Source: an uncultured Pseudomonadales bacterium (GTDB lineage: Bacteria; Pseudomonadota; Gammaproteobacteria; Pseudomonadales; Azotimanducaceae). From it: DNA of 64,000 nucleotides. Positions 9,805 to 19,303 of this stretch are shown one piece after another. Every line of letters begins with the position of its first letter. Position 1 is the first letter of the stretch. The notes under the pieces are model-generated. The model did no database searches, was not told the DNA's origin, and saw only the letters and a list, made by a program, of their open reading frames with translations. The translations under genes and the position numbers were made by a program. The stretch covers positions 2,852,001-2,916,000 of the forward strand of contig OY282460.1 of NCBI GenBank assembly GCA_958296295.1. The letters run 5' to 3'.

Positions 9805-11634
9805 ATGCCGTGGCGCCGCAGGCAGCCGCCCGTTGCGGAGCGGTTTGCACCGGTGGTTGATGTGAGCCAGTTGCCGGTGATGGAGTTCGACGGCGTCATC
9901 GTCGGCGGCGGCGGCGCCGGTCTGCGCGCCGGCCTGCAGCTGGCCCGTTCCGGGCTGAAAACCGCCGTGCTGTCCAAGGTGTTTCCCACCCGTTCGCACA
10001 CCGTGTCCGCCCAAGGCGGCATCACCTGCGCCATCGCCAGCGAAGACCCGGACGACGACTGGCGCTGGCACATGTACGACACGGTGAAAGGCTCGGACTA
10101 CATCGGCGATCAGGACGCCATCGAGTACATGTGCAGCGTCGGCCCGGAAGCGGTGTACGAACTGGAGCACATGGGCTTGCCTTTCACCCGCACGGAAAGC
10201 GGGCGCATCTACCAACGGCCGTTCGGCGGCCAATCCAAGAACTTCGGCAAGGGCGGTCAAGCGTCGCGTACCTGCGCCGCGGAGGACCGCACCGGCCACG
10301 CGCTGCTGCACACGCTCTACCAGAACAATCTGCGCGCCGGAACGGTGTTTCTGAACGAGTGGTTCGCCGTCGATCTGGTGGTGAATCAAGACGGCGCGGT
10401 GGCCGGCGTGGTGGCGCTGAACATCGAGACCGGCGAGGTGGTGTTCGTGAAATCCAAGGCCACGGTGCTCGCCACCGGCGGCGCGGGACGCATCTACGCC
10501 ACCACCACGAACGCGATGACGAACACCGGCGACGGCGTTGGCATGGCGTTGCGGGCCGGCTTGCCGGTGCAGGACATCGAGATGTGGCAGTTCCACCCCA
10601 CCGGCATCCATCGCGCCGGCGTGCTCGTCACGGAGGGTTGCCGAGGCGAAGGCGGCTACCTCGTGAACAAGGACGGCGAGCGCTTCATGGAACGCTACGC
10701 GCCGAACGCCAAGGACCTCGCCAGCCGCGACGTGGTGGCGCGATCCATGGTGCAGGAGATCATGGAAGGCCGCGGCGCCGGCGAAAACGCCGACCATGTG
10801 CTGCTGAAGCTGGACCACTTGGGCGCCGAAACCATCCACAAGCGCCTGCCCGGCATTGTCGAGCTGGCCAAGACTTTCGCCCACGTGGACCCCGTGCGCG
10901 AACTGATCCCCGTGGTGCCGACGTGCCATTACATGATGGGCGGCGTGCCCACGAACGTCCACGGTCAGGCGCTCACGCAAGGCGCGGGCAGCGGGGACCG
11001 CGTGGTGGAGGGGTTGTACGCCATCGGCGAAGCGGCTTGCGTTTCCGTTCACGGCGCCAACCGGCTGGGCGGCAATTCGCTGCTGGATCTGGTGGTGTTC
11101 GGCCGCGCCGCCGGGCTGCACATCGAAGAGACGATGCGCCAGGGCGTCGCCTTCCGCGCGGCGAGCGAGACGGACCTCGAACGCGCCGGCGCGCGGCTCG
11201 TCCGCTGGGACCATTCCGTCGGCGGCGAGAGCGTGGCCAAGCTGAAAGAGGAATTGCAACGGCTGATGCTGGTGAACTTCAACGTGTTCCGCAGCGGCGA
11301 GCGCATGCGCGCGAGCATCCATCAACTGGCGGAGTTGCGCGAGCGCATCGGCCAAGCGCATCTGGCGGACAAGAGCCGGGTGTTCAACACGGCCCGTTTG
11401 GAGGCGCTGGAACTCGACAACCTGCTGGAAGTGGCGGAGGCCACCGCCATCGTGGCGGAGGCGCGCACGGAAAGCCGGGGCGCCCACGCCCGGGACGACT
11501 ACACCGAGCGCGACGACGAAAACTGGCTATGCCATTCGCTGTTCTTTCCCGGCGAGCGGCGGGTGGCCAAACGCGCGGTGAACTTCGCGCCGAAGACCGT
11601 GGACACCTTCGCCCCGACAGCGAGAAGCTACTAG
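9805..11634 (+). CDS. sdhA: Succinate dehydrogenase flavoprotein subunit
   Basis: Catalytic FAD subunit that oxidises succinate to fumarate at the inner face of the cytoplasmic membrane. The FAD dinucleotide fold is '[12 protein letters not shown]'. The flavin-linking His is in 'SHTVSAQGG'. Active-site blocks are '[20 protein letters not shown]' and '[17 protein letters not shown]'. From ATG 9805 the protein is 609 residues, slightly longer than usual, and the first 16 are atypical. GTG 9853 would give 593 residues and begin near the usual SdhA N-terminus, so the start is open. It lies 19 nt after sdhD. Confidence 0.95.
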   Translation: MPWRRRQPPVAERFAPVVDVSQLPVMEFDGVIVGGGGAGLRAGLQLARSGLKTAVLSKVFPTRSHTVSAQGGITCAIASEDPDDDWRWHMYDTVKGSDYIGDQDAIEYMCSVGPEAVYELEHMGLPFTRTESGRIYQRPFGGQSKNFGKGGQASRTCAAEDRTGHALLHTLYQNNLRAGTVFLNEWFAVDLVVNQDGAVAGVVALNIETGEVVFVKSKATVLATGGAGRIYATTTNAMTNTGDGVGMALRAGLPVQDIEMWQFHPTGIHRAGVLVTEGCRGEGGYLVNKDGERFMERYAPNAKDLASRDVVARSMVQEIMEGRGAGENADHVLLKLDHLGAETIHKRLPGIVELAKTFAHVDPVRELIPVVPTCHYMMGGVPTNVHGQALTQGAGSGDRVVEGLYAIGEAACVSVHGANRLGGNSLLDLVVFGRAAGLHIEETMRQGVAFRAASETDLERAGARLVRWDHSVGGESVAKLKEELQRLMLVNFNVFRSGERMRASIHQLAELRERIGQAHLADKSRVFNTARLEALELDNLLEVAEATAIVAEARTESRGAHARDDYTERDDENWLCHSLFFPGERRVAKRAVNFAPKTVDTFAPTARSY

Positions 11635-11692
11635 GCGCGCTCGCCCGCGAAGGCCCGCTGGCGACAACAAGCGAAATCAAGGAGTTAGGCTC

Positions 11693-12397
11693 ATGCGGAT
11701 AAGCCTCTATCGGTACGACCCGGACGCGGACGCCGCGCCACGCATGGAGAATCTGGAGTTGGACATTCCGGGCGTGGGCGATCTCATGGTGCTCGATTTG
11801 CTCGAACGCCTGAAGGCGATCGACCCCTCCATCGCTTACCGCCGCTCCTGCCGCGAAGGCGTGTGCGGTTCGGACGGCGTCAACATGAACGGCCGCAACG
11901 GCCTCGCCTGCACCACGCCGGTCTCCGAAGTGGCGCGGCGCGGCAAGCTCACGCTGCGGCCGTTGCCGGGGTTGCCCGTGATCCGCGATCTCGTGGTGGA
12001 CATGACGCAGTTCTACCGCCAATACGAGAAGATCAAACCCTTCCTGCAGAACGAAGACCCGCCCCCGGCCCGCGAACGCCTGCAAACGCCCGAAGACCGG
12101 GAAAAGCTGAACGGCCTCTACGAGTGCATCCTGTGCGCCTGCTGTTCCACCTCGTGCCCGTCGTTCTGGTGGAACCCGGAAAAGTTCGTCGGCCCGGCCG
12201 GCCTCTTGCAGGCCTACCGTTTTCTGGCCGACAGCCGCGACACCGCAACAGAGGAGCGCTTGGCCGAATTGGAGGACCCGTTCAGCGTGTTCCGCTGCCG
12301 GGGCATCATGAATTGCGTGAGCGCCTGCCCGAAGGGCCTGAATCCCACGCGGGCGATCGGCAAGATCCGCACGATGCTGGTGGAGCGAGGCATCTGA
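11693..12397 (+). CDS. sdhB: Succinate dehydrogenase iron-sulfur subunit
   Basis: Electron-transfer subunit of complex II, 234 residues. The [2Fe-2S] ligands are in 'SCREGVCGSDG' and the following 'NGLAC'. The [4Fe-4S] and [3Fe-4S] ligands are in 'CILCACCSTSCPSFWW' and 'CRGIMNCVSACPKGLNP'. AAGGAG lies 8 nt before ATG 11693. It is the last gene of the sdhCDAB operon, 58 nt after sdhA, and converges on the DUF2799 lipoprotein gene. No 2-oxoglutarate dehydrogenase genes follow, unlike in enterobacteria. Confidence 0.96.
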   Translation: MRISLYRYDPDADAAPRMENLELDIPGVGDLMVLDLLERLKAIDPSIAYRRSCREGVCGSDGVNMNGRNGLACTTPVSEVARRGKLTLRPLPGLPVIRDLVVDMTQFYRQYEKIKPFLQNEDPPPARERLQTPEDREKLNGLYECILCACCSTSCPSFWWNPEKFVGPAGLLQAYRFLADSRDTATEERLAELEDPFSVFRCRGIMNCVSACPKGLNPTRAIGKIRTMLVERGI

Positions 12398-12437
12398 GGG
12401 CTCGTCGCGCGGATTTTTTTGCGGCGATTCGGACGCC

Positions 12438-13124
12438 TCAGTAGCCGCGCCCGCCCACATGGTCGCGCAGGCGCGTTTCGCGGGCGCCTAGCTCCACCAG
12501 AAGCCGATCGCGCTCCCCTTCCATTCTGCCGATTTCGCGGGAGAGCACCTCGATGTCTTCGCGTAGCCGTCGCCGGCGCTCGGTGGTGAGCTCCTTGTCT
12601 TCGTTCAGCGCTATGTTCGCCTTCGCGATTCGCCGCTCGGCATCCTCAATGGCGTAGTTGATGCTGGCGATCTCGTCGACCACCTGCTGCACGGCAGACT
12701 CCAGATTGAAGATCACCATGCCCTCCCCGTGCGAGGCGAGAAACGCCCGTTCCAGGTCCGCGGGACACACGCCGGTGTAGGCGTAGCCTTGGCGGCCCTG
12801 CTGATAGGCGTTGGCAGGTTGGCAGAACACGCGCACCCCCTCCGAGCGGCCAGCTTGGTAGGCGCCGAGGTCTGGCGTGACGCCCACCTTGGCGCAGGCT
12901 TGGCGGTGCTTGCCCAACATGCCGAGGTCGCGCCCTTGGACGCCGTCTTCGTAGCCGATGGCGCGCCAATCGGCGTGCTGGCACTCCTCCGGCGACAACG
13001 TGGCGCAGCCACACAACGCGGCGAGTAGCGCGACCGCGCCGCCGGCGTGGCCGGTTCGGCGCGCGCTTCCCGGCGGGTTCACGGTGACTGTCCGGACGTT
13101 GTCGACCTGGCGAGATTCCACCAT
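12438..13124 (-). CDS. DUF2799 family lipoprotein with C-terminal coiled coil
   Basis: Predicted envelope lipoprotein of unknown role. A hydrophobic segment ends in the lipobox LCGC, and the mature part starts with the DUF2799 signature 'CATLSPEECQHADWRAIGYE' and repeated YxxG-type motifs. The last about 85 residues are strongly charged and heptad-like, so a coiled coil is likely. From ATG 13124 there are 37 residues ahead of the lipid Cys, which is long. GTG 13082 would give a 23-residue leader of normal length and may be the true start. It converges on sdhB and shares no operon. Confidence 0.75.
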   Translation of the reverse strand: MVESRQVDNVRTVTVNPPGSARRTGHAGGAVALLAALCGCATLSPEECQHADWRAIGYEDGVQGRDLGMLGKHRQACAKVGVTPDLGAYQAGRSEGVRVFCQPANAYQQGRQGYAYTGVCPADLERAFLASHGEGMVIFNLESAVQQVVDEIASINYAIEDAERRIAKANIALNEDKELTTERRRRLREDIEVLSREIGRMEGERDRLLVELGARETRLRDHVGGRGY

Positions 13125-13203
13125 GAGCCTGCCCTTTGGTTGGGAACGCGGCCAAGTGTGACGCGAAACGCCTTGCCGTGTCCATGCGACTTGCGTGGCG
13201 GTT

Positions 13204-14091
13204 CTACAACCCGTTGCGGTACGGCGTCATGTCCATGCCGGGATAGCGGGCGCCAACGCCGGCCAACGTCTCCTCGCGCCAATACGGGTGGCCCGGCGGC
13301 GGGAACCCCAACAGTTCGCGCTCGGCCGTCGTGGCGGATTCGATCCAAGCGCGGAACGCCGGTTTTATCGCCTGCGCCGACCAGCCGACGATGCCGAGCC
13401 ACTTCCAAGCGGCCGGCGCGTAGGTTACGAACTGCGCCAAGCGCCCGCCTTCGGCGAGAAACGGCGTGCCCCTGTGAAACGTGCGCATGCTGTAGATGAG
13501 AAGCGAACCGGCCGGCACGATCACGCGCACTTCGTTGTCGTAGAGCGCCGGCCGCTGCTCGCGGGTGTAGTGGGCGGGCCAGAGGATCTTCTCAGGGTAG
13601 TGGCGGCGCGAACACACCGCCGTTGGCGCGTGGGTTTCGGTCACTTCGGTGTAGTAGAGGAGATACGCGGTTTGCCAATAAGCGGGGTCGGCGGGCGGAT
13701 AGGCCAAGGTGTGATTGCCGTAATCGCAATGCATGCCTTGATCCTGATCGCCGGCGGCGCCCTTGTGCTTGAACGACAAGTGCGATTGCTCGCAGTGCAT
13801 TTCCGCGCCATCGGCCATGCTCGCGGCGCACGCGACGAGTTCCGGGTGCAACGTGATGGCGTTCAGGCGCGAGCCGGGATAGGGAAATTGAAACGCGCTC
13901 GCGCGCCTCGGCGATCTGCTCAACTCCGGCCTGGGGCGCGTCGGGTCTTCGCAATACTCCACCCAGCCGGGCAGCAGTTGGCGCCATTCCTCCAGCGCCT
14001 CGGCCAGTTCGCTCGCGGTGAGGAACTCGGGGACGATGGCGAATCCGTGTTCGCGGTAGTGATCGATGTGTGCGGCGGTGATTCGTCCCAT
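13204..14091 (-). CDS. PhyH-family Fe(II)/2-oxoglutarate dioxygenase
   Basis: Predicted non-heme iron oxygenase, 295 residues, of the phytanoyl-CoA dioxygenase superfamily; substrate unknown. The iron-binding His and Asp are in 'MHCDYGNHT'. The distal His is in 'MRTFHRGTPF', and the 2-oxoglutarate-binding Arg is likely in 'EGGRLAQFV'. The start at 14091 gives the usual 'ITAAHIDHYREHGF' N-terminus; GGGGAGG lies about 12 nt upstream. It is divergent from ccmG, with 141 bp between them. It is one of three PhyH genes in the window and is not close in sequence to the other two. Confidence 0.85.
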   Translation of the reverse strand: MGRITAAHIDHYREHGFAIVPEFLTASELAEALEEWRQLLPGWVEYCEDPTRPRPELSRSPRRASAFQFPYPGSRLNAITLHPELVACAASMADGAEMHCEQSHLSFKHKGAAGDQDQGMHCDYGNHTLAYPPADPAYWQTAYLLYYTEVTETHAPTAVCSRRHYPEKILWPAHYTREQRPALYDNEVRVIVPAGSLLIYSMRTFHRGTPFLAEGGRLAQFVTYAPAAWKWLGIVGWSAQAIKPAFRAWIESATTAERELLGFPPPGHPYWREETLAGVGARYPGMDMTPYRNGL

Positions 14092-14232
14092 TTCGCGTGC
14101 GGGCCTCCCCGATCCCAACTCCCCACTCGGCGCCGCATTGTAATTCCCGTCCGGTGCTACCATCGCCATGTCGCTGCGCGTGGCCCAATTCGGCGGCGCG
14201 CGCGTTCCACGAAGCAACGACGGGCGCTGGGG

Positions 14233-14790
14233 ATGGTTCAAGGCAAAGCGGCCGGTCGCAAAGCCCTGAAGCGGTTCCTGCCACTGGCCCTGTTCGCGGC
14301 CCTGGCGGTGCTGCTGTACGCCGGGTTCAGCCTGCGCGATCCGCACCTGTTGCCGTCCGCGCTGGTGGGCAAGCCTTTTCCGCCTTTCGACTTGCCCGTG
14401 TTGGGCGGTGGCAACGCCACCCGCGAGGCGCTCCTCGGCGAGCCGCGCCTGGTGAACGTCTGGGCCACCTGGTGTCCCACCTGCCTCTCCGAGCATGGAC
14501 AATTGCTCCGCATCCGCGCCGAGACCGGCCTTTCCGTCCTGGGCGTGAACTACAAGGACGACCCCGCGCAGGCCAAGCGCTGGCTTGCCGACCACGGCGA
14601 CCCGTACGACTTCAACATCATCGACGCCGAGGGCGACCTCGGCGTCAACTTGGGCGTCTACGGCGCGCCGGAGACTTTCTTGTTGGATGCGAGCGGCGTC
14701 GTTCGCTACAAACACGTTGGCGCGATAGACGCCGCCGTTTGGCGCGACAAGCTCGAACCGGCTTGGCAAGCGCTGGCCGCGCCACGATGA
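14233..14790 (+). CDS. ccmG: Cytochrome c maturation thiol:disulfide oxidoreductase
   Basis: Membrane-anchored periplasmic thioredoxin-like protein (CcmG/DsbE), 185 residues. It has an N-terminal membrane anchor, 'FLPLALFAALAVLLYAGF', and a thioredoxin fold with active site 'WATWCPTCLSEH'. The cis-Pro region 'GVYGAPETFLLD' is the classic CcmG block. It reduces apocytochrome c or CcmH before heme attachment. It is first in ccmGHI, and its stop overlaps the ccmH start (ATGA). ccmABCDEF are not next to it in this window. Confidence 0.93.
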   Translation: MVQGKAAGRKALKRFLPLALFAALAVLLYAGFSLRDPHLLPSALVGKPFPPFDLPVLGGGNATREALLGEPRLVNVWATWCPTCLSEHGQLLRIRAETGLSVLGVNYKDDPAQAKRWLADHGDPYDFNIIDAEGDLGVNLGVYGAPETFLLDASGVVRYKHVGAIDAAVWRDKLEPAWQALAAPR

Positions 14791-15305
14791 AACGCCACCC
14801 GCGGCGAACGACGAGCGTGGCCGCTCGCAGGCGCCTGCGCCGGCTCGTGCCGCTGCTCGGCGCTGTGGCCGGCGTCGGCGCATCGGCGATAGACGGCTTC
14901 GACCTGCCGAATGCCGAGGTCGCCGCCCGCTACCAGCGCGCCCTCGCCGAGTTCCGCTGCCCCAAGTGTCTGAACGAATCGCTGGCCAGCTCCGGCGCGC
15001 CCATCGCGGTGGATCTTCGTCGCACCGTGCGCCGACTGCTGGTGGAGGGCAAGTCGGATGACGACATCCGCAAACACCTGCAGGAACGCTACGGGGACTT
15101 CGTGCTGTACGACCCGCCCTTGCGCCCGGTGACCTGGCTGCTGTGGTTCTCGCCACTGGTGCTCGCCATCGCCCTGGCGGGCGTGCTTGCCCACCACTCC
15201 CGCCGTCGTCCGGCGTCGACGACGGACGCGGAGCGGGCCTTGGCGCGGCAGCTGGTGGAAGAGACCGTCGGCACGACGAAGAACCACGCGCCGGAGGGGG
15301 GCTAG
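14787..15305 (+). CDS. ccmH: Cytochrome c maturation heme-lyase subunit CcmH
   Basis: 172 residues. After an N-terminal basic stretch and a weakly hydrophobic leader comes the redox motif 'FRCPKCLNESLASS', equivalent to the CcmH CxxC. The sequence continues with 'DDIRKHLQERYGDFVLYDPP' and a C-terminal membrane helix, 'VTWLLWFSPLVLAIALAG', as in CcmH/CycL. The ATG at 14787 overlaps the ccmG TGA. The TAG stop shares its G with the GTG start of the next gene, so all three proteins are translationally coupled. Confidence 0.93.
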   Translation: MKRHPRRTTSVAARRRLRRLVPLLGAVAGVGASAIDGFDLPNAEVAARYQRALAEFRCPKCLNESLASSGAPIAVDLRRTVRRLLVEGKSDDDIRKHLQERYGDFVLYDPPLRPVTWLLWFSPLVLAIALAGVLAHHSRRRPASTTDAERALARQLVEETVGTTKNHAPEGG

Positions 15306-16813
15306 TGGCCGCGATTTGGCTGGGCGCCGGCGTGATGGCCGCGCTTGGCGTGGTCTACGTTGTGCTCGGCGGGCTTGGACGGCGGCGGCGGGAAGGCGAG
15401 GCGGATTCCGCCGAGGCGCTGTTCGCGGCCCGGGCGCGCGAAATCGAGGAGGAGGCCAAGGCCAACGCGCTCACCGCCGAGCAGGTTGCCGCGCTGGAAG
15501 AGGAACTCGCGCTCGAGTTGTTGGACGCGCAGGCGCAAACAGACGCCACGGCTAGCGCCAAGCGATCCAAACCACCGCTGCGTCCCCTGCTTGTCGGGGC
15601 CGTGGGCGTGGCGGGCTTGGCGCTTGCGCTCTACGGCTGGTGGGGCGACCCCGGCGCCTCGCGGATCATCTCGTTCGAGCAAACCGCGCCCGACGACGCG
15701 CAAGGATTGGCCACGCTTGCGCAGACGTTGGCGGCGCGAGCCAACCGAAGGCCGGACGACCTCAACACTTGGCTGCACCTCGCCGGCGTGCTCATGCGGC
15801 TTCCGGACTACGGCGGCGCGGCGGACGCTTTCGCCTCGGCGCACGCGCTGGCCGGCCCGGATCCTCAAGTGGATGTCGCTTGGGCGCAAGCGCGTTTTCT
15901 CGCCGACGGCGGCGTCCTCACCCCACCCACACGCCAGATTGTTGCCCGCGTCCTGGCGACCACGCCCAACCAACCCGCGATGCTGGAGCTTCTTGCAATG
16001 GGCGCCTTGCGCGATGGCGATTACGACGCCGCGGCGCGGCAGCTCGTCGCTTTGCTTCGCCAAGACGTCCCAGCCGCGCGCCGCCGTTTGCTTGCCGAGA
16101 CGTTGGCGCTGGCGCGCACTCGCCAAGATCCGCAGCGGGCCTTCATCCAAGCGCAAGTCGACGTTGCGGCGGACACGGCAGACGCCCGGTGGCTGATGGT
16201 TTTCGCGCGCCCGCCGGGTGGCGGCCCGCCGGTGGCGGTAGCCCGACTGCCGGCGCGGGAAACCCAAACGGTGCTGCTCGACGACGCCAACGTGATGGCG
16301 GGCGCGATGCCGTTGTCCGCCGCCGGGGAAGTGGAGGTTGTGGCGCGGCTCTCCCGCACCGGCATGGCCGCGGACTTCAGCGCCGAAGCCGTGTCGGGCG
16401 TCGTGGAACCCGCCTTGCGGCCGCGCGTGCGCTTGCGGCTGCTCGGGACCGCCGAAGAAGCGCCCCTGGAACCCGGCATTGCCGTGGCCGTCTCCATTGC
16501 CACCGCGGTCGCCGCCGACACGCCCGTGTTCGTGATCGTGCGCTCCCCTTCCCGGCCGCGTCCACCCATCGCCGTGCGCCGCCTCCTGGCCGGAGATCTG
16601 CCGGCGCGCATCGTCTTGACGGATGCGGACCTGATGATGCCGGGCCGACGTCTTTCTGCCCACGACGAAGTGGAGCTATTGGCCCGCGCCAGCCTTGGCG
16701 GCACACCGTTGGCCCAAGCGGGCGACCTGGAGAGCGCCACAACGCGGGTCGCCGTCGGCGGCGGTGCCGGCGCGGATCCGGTGCGGCTGCGGATAGCGCA
16801 TCCCGTGCGGTGA
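15305..16813 (+). CDS. ccmI: Cytochrome c maturation TPR protein CcmI
   Basis: 502 residues. N-terminal membrane helix, then a cytoplasmic coiled segment, a second helix near 'LVGAVGVAGLALALYGWWGD', periplasmic TPR repeats starting 'LNTWLHLAGVLMRLPDYGGA', and a C-terminal domain containing two related 'FVIVRSPSRPRPPIAVRRL'-type blocks. This is the CcmI/CycH layout; the protein hands apocytochrome c to the heme lyase. The GTG at 15305 is chosen because it overlaps the ccmH stop. It ends 16 nt before the convergent membrane-protein array. Confidence 0.88.
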   Translation: MAAIWLGAGVMAALGVVYVVLGGLGRRRREGEADSAEALFAARAREIEEEAKANALTAEQVAALEEELALELLDAQAQTDATASAKRSKPPLRPLLVGAVGVAGLALALYGWWGDPGASRIISFEQTAPDDAQGLATLAQTLAARANRRPDDLNTWLHLAGVLMRLPDYGGAADAFASAHALAGPDPQVDVAWAQARFLADGGVLTPPTRQIVARVLATTPNQPAMLELLAMGALRDGDYDAAARQLVALLRQDVPAARRRLLAETLALARTRQDPQRAFIQAQVDVAADTADARWLMVFARPPGGGPPVAVARLPARETQTVLLDDANVMAGAMPLSAAGEVEVVARLSRTGMAADFSAEAVSGVVEPALRPRVRLRLLGTAEEAPLEPGIAVAVSIATAVAADTPVFVIVRSPSRPRPPIAVRRLLAGDLPARIVLTDADLMMPGRRLSAHDEVELLARASLGGTPLAQAGDLESATTRVAVGGGAGADPVRLRIAHPVR

Positions 16814-16829
16814 CCCAGCTAGGAGCGGC

Positions 16830-17603
16830 CTAGGCGGAGACATCGGCGAGCCGCGCGGTGTCGTCACCGTCCTTGAGCATCCGCAGGTCGTGGTAGCACA
16901 CCGCCACGACGGCGCTCTGCACGCTGAGGCCCACGCCGGCGATCACACCGGAAGCCCACCAGAGAATCGGCAGCGGCACCCAAACCGTGCCAACGTGGCA
17001 GAAGTAGATCAGCAAGCGAATTGCGAAGATCCGGCCTTTGTGTCCGCTCGTGAGTTCGTGGCTGCGCCTCAAGGCCCGCCGCACGCCGCCACCTTCCACG
17101 CTGGCGACGGGCACGGCCACCCAGGAGACAAGCGTCGGGATGACGATCGCCGCCAGGAGCGCCGCCATTACCAACCCCTTCATCAAGCCCGCGAGCGGCG
17201 CCAAGACGTCAAAGCTGAAAACGACCAGCGCAAGGATTGCCACCGGGCCCAAGCCCACGATGGCGGCAACGACGAGCATGCGCGGAACGGCTTGCAGGGT
17301 ATGGGTAAGGACTTCTCGCCAAGTGGGTGGGCGGGCGCGAAGCGCGCGCTCCACGATGAAGGTCATGCCCCCTTCGAACCAACAGATGCCGAGCAACACC
17401 ACAACGAAAAACACGCCGAAGTCGTACGCGACACCAACGACCGGCCTCAGCGGCACACCACCCGCCCCATAGGCCACCAACAAGATCTCCCAAACGACCG
17501 CCAACACGACCGCCAACACGGCCACAGCGGGGAGGTTCCTCAGGTAGATCGACAGGCTCTTCTGGAGCACATCGCCGATGACGAATCTGGACACTTGCCG
17601 CAT
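16830..17603 (-). CDS. YHDLR-type multispanning membrane protein, copy 1
   Basis: 257 residues, about six membrane helices, function unknown. It starts 'RFVIGDVLQKSLSIYLRNLP', has a central 'RRSHELTSGHKGRIFAI' block and ends with 'VVAVCYHDLRMLKDGDDTA'. The RSxELTxG and YxDLR motifs are typical of the broad glycerophosphodiester-phosphodiesterase membrane-domain/UPF0259-like group (inference from motifs). It is the most downstream of four paralogues on the minus strand. Its 5' end and leader are nearly identical in nucleotide sequence to copy 2, which suggests recent tandem duplication. Confidence 0.75.
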   Translation of the reverse strand: MRQVSRFVIGDVLQKSLSIYLRNLPAVAVLAVVLAVVWEILLVAYGAGGVPLRPVVGVAYDFGVFFVVVLLGICWFEGGMTFIVERALRARPPTWREVLTHTLQAVPRMLVVAAIVGLGPVAILALVVFSFDVLAPLAGLMKGLVMAALLAAIVIPTLVSWVAVPVASVEGGGVRRALRRSHELTSGHKGRIFAIRLLIYFCHVGTVWVPLPILWWASGVIAGVGLSVQSAVVAVCYHDLRMLKDGDDTARLADVSA

Positions 17604-17663
17604 TCTCGCGCTCTACGCTAGCGTCGCCCAAGCCGCCGGTCGCCTGCCGAGCACCGCGACGAC

Positions 17664-18440
17664 TTACGCGAAGACATCGGGTATCCGCCCGGTGTCGTCG
17701 CCCTCCTTGAGCACGCGCAGGTCGTGGTAGCACACCGCCACGACGGTGCTTTGCGCGGTGAGTCCCACGGCAGCGACCACGCCGGGGGCCCACGAGCCGA
17801 TCGGTATCACCACCAAACACGCGGCACCGACGCAGAAATTGATCAGCAAGCGAACTCCAAAGATCCGGCCTTTGTGTCCGCGGGTGAGTTCGTGGCTGCG
17901 TCTCAAGGCCCGCAGCACCCCGCCACGTTCCACGCTGGCGAGGGGCACTGCCACCCACCACGCAACTGTCAGGATGGTGACCGCCACCCACAACAAACTC
18001 CATAACGGCAACGGCACAAGGAGCATGAGCGGGAAGACGATGACCGGCAGTGCAACGGGTGCCACCGTTCCCAAGCATACCGTGGCGGCGGCGCCGAGCA
18101 TGTGCGGAACGGCTTGCACGGTATGCGCAAGCACTTCCCGCCAAGTGGGTGGGCCGGCGCGCAGGGCACGCACGACGACGAAAGCCATCCCCCCTTCGAA
18201 CCAGCAGATGCCGAGGAACACGGCAGCGTAGAGCACGCCGACGAAGTACAAGCCATTAAGCCAAATAACCAAAAGGCCACCTTCCGATGGCAACGGGACA
18301 GCCTCCGCGACCGCCCACACGATCGCCCCCGGGACCGCGAGGACGACCGCCAACGAGGCCACGGCGGGGAGGTTCCTCACATAGATCGACAGGCTCTTCT
18401 GGAGCACATCGCCGATGACGAATCGAGACACTTCCCGCAT
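17664..18440 (-). CDS. YHDLR-type multispanning membrane protein, copy 2
   Basis: 258 residues, closest to copy 1: the two share 'RFVIGDVLQKSLSIY' and the short sequence just upstream of the start. It has the same 'RRSHELTRGHKGRIFGV' block and 'YHDLRVLKEGDDTGRIPDVF' end. The middle helices differ freely, so the conserved ends, predicted to be cytosolic, probably carry the function while the bilayer part drifts. No signal peptide or enzymatic motif is visible. Confidence 0.75.
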   Translation of the reverse strand: MREVSRFVIGDVLQKSLSIYVRNLPAVASLAVVLAVPGAIVWAVAEAVPLPSEGGLLVIWLNGLYFVGVLYAAVFLGICWFEGGMAFVVVRALRAGPPTWREVLAHTVQAVPHMLGAAATVCLGTVAPVALPVIVFPLMLLVPLPLWSLLWVAVTILTVAWWVAVPLASVERGGVLRALRRSHELTRGHKGRIFGVRLLINFCVGAACLVVIPIGSWAPGVVAAVGLTAQSTVVAVCYHDLRVLKEGDDTGRIPDVFA

Positions 18441-18499
18441 TCTCGCGCCTCTACGCTAGCCGCCGAAGCCGCCCGACCCGGCCGGGCACCAGCGGCGAC

Positions 18500-19252
18500 T
18501 CACGCGAAGACCTCGGCGATCCGCCCGCTGTCGTAACCGTCCTTGAGCACACGCAGGTCGTGGTAGCACACCGCCACGACGGTGCATTCCACGCTTAAGA
18601 TCAAGGCGTCGACCACCACGGTTGCTTGGGCGAGCGTCGCCTCGCTCCAATCCAAGCCGAGCGCCCAGGGAATCCCGGCCCCCGCGTCGCCGGCAATGAT
18701 GCTTGGGATCACTGGGATCAACAGCAATCCAAGAATTGCCAATATCCGGCCCTTGTGTCCTTTGGTGAGCTCGTGGCTTCGCTTAAGGGCGTACACCACG
18801 CCGCCACGTTCGACCGCGGCGACGGGCACCACCACCCAATACACCAAGATCAGGATGATGCCCGGCACGATAAGCGCCACGAATCCCAAGCCCACGAACA
18901 GGTATGCGACCAAGCCAACGACGAGCACGCGCGGAATGACCTGCAGGGCATAAGCGAGCGTTTCTCCCAAGCTGGGCGCGGCCGAGCGCAACGTGCGCAC
19001 CACAGCGAAGGCCATACCTGCTTCGAGCCAAAACCCGCCCAAGAACGCGGCGAAGAGATCGCCGATAGTCCAGAGCCCATCCGGTCGGCCCGTCGAATCG
19101 AGCATGTCGTCGCCAAGAGCCAACCACGCGACAGCGAACATCGGCGCAGAGGCGATGGCCGCCAACACGACCACGGTGGGGAGGTTCCTGCTGTAGATCC
19201 ACAGACTCGTCTTCAGCACATCGCCGATGGCGAATCGAGACACTTCCCGCAC
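18500..19252 (-). CDS. YHDLR-type multispanning membrane protein, copy 3
   Basis: 250 residues, same family: N-terminal 'RFAIGDVLKTSLWIYSRNLP', central 'KRSHELTKGHKGRILAI' and C-terminal 'YHDLRVLKDGYDSGRIAEVF'. It is more divergent than copies 1 and 2. It lies 51 nt downstream of a full PhyH dioxygenase gene (19304-20302) on the same strand, so the pair may be co-transcribed. This PhyH-plus-membrane-protein arrangement recurs, in broken form, at 20497-21414. Confidence 0.75.
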   Translation of the reverse strand: MREVSRFAIGDVLKTSLWIYSRNLPTVVVLAAIASAPMFAVAWLALGDDMLDSTGRPDGLWTIGDLFAAFLGGFWLEAGMAFAVVRTLRSAAPSLGETLAYALQVIPRVLVVGLVAYLFVGLGFVALIVPGIILILVYWVVVPVAAVERGGVVYALKRSHELTKGHKGRILAILGLLLIPVIPSIIAGDAGAGIPWALGLDWSEATLAQATVVVDALILSVECTVVAVCYHDLRVLKDGYDSGRIAEVFA

Positions 19253-19303
19253 TTTTCGCGCCTCTATGCCAGCGCCGCAGCTTGGGGCGCGCGACTCATC
19301 GCG

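Noticed and set aside
9793..11487. Long minus-strand frame opposite sdhA
   Set aside because: It is opposite a highly conserved gene, has no recognisable domain, and long open antisense frames are expected in DNA of this GC content. Similar frames opposite the carboxylase (4909-6861) and the copy B ATPase (25697-27574) were rejected for the same reason.
12398..12437. T-run between sdhB and the DUF2799 gene as a terminator
   Set aside because: A run of seven T is present, but the flanking stem is weak, with a mismatch and a long loop. I cannot support a rho-independent terminator.
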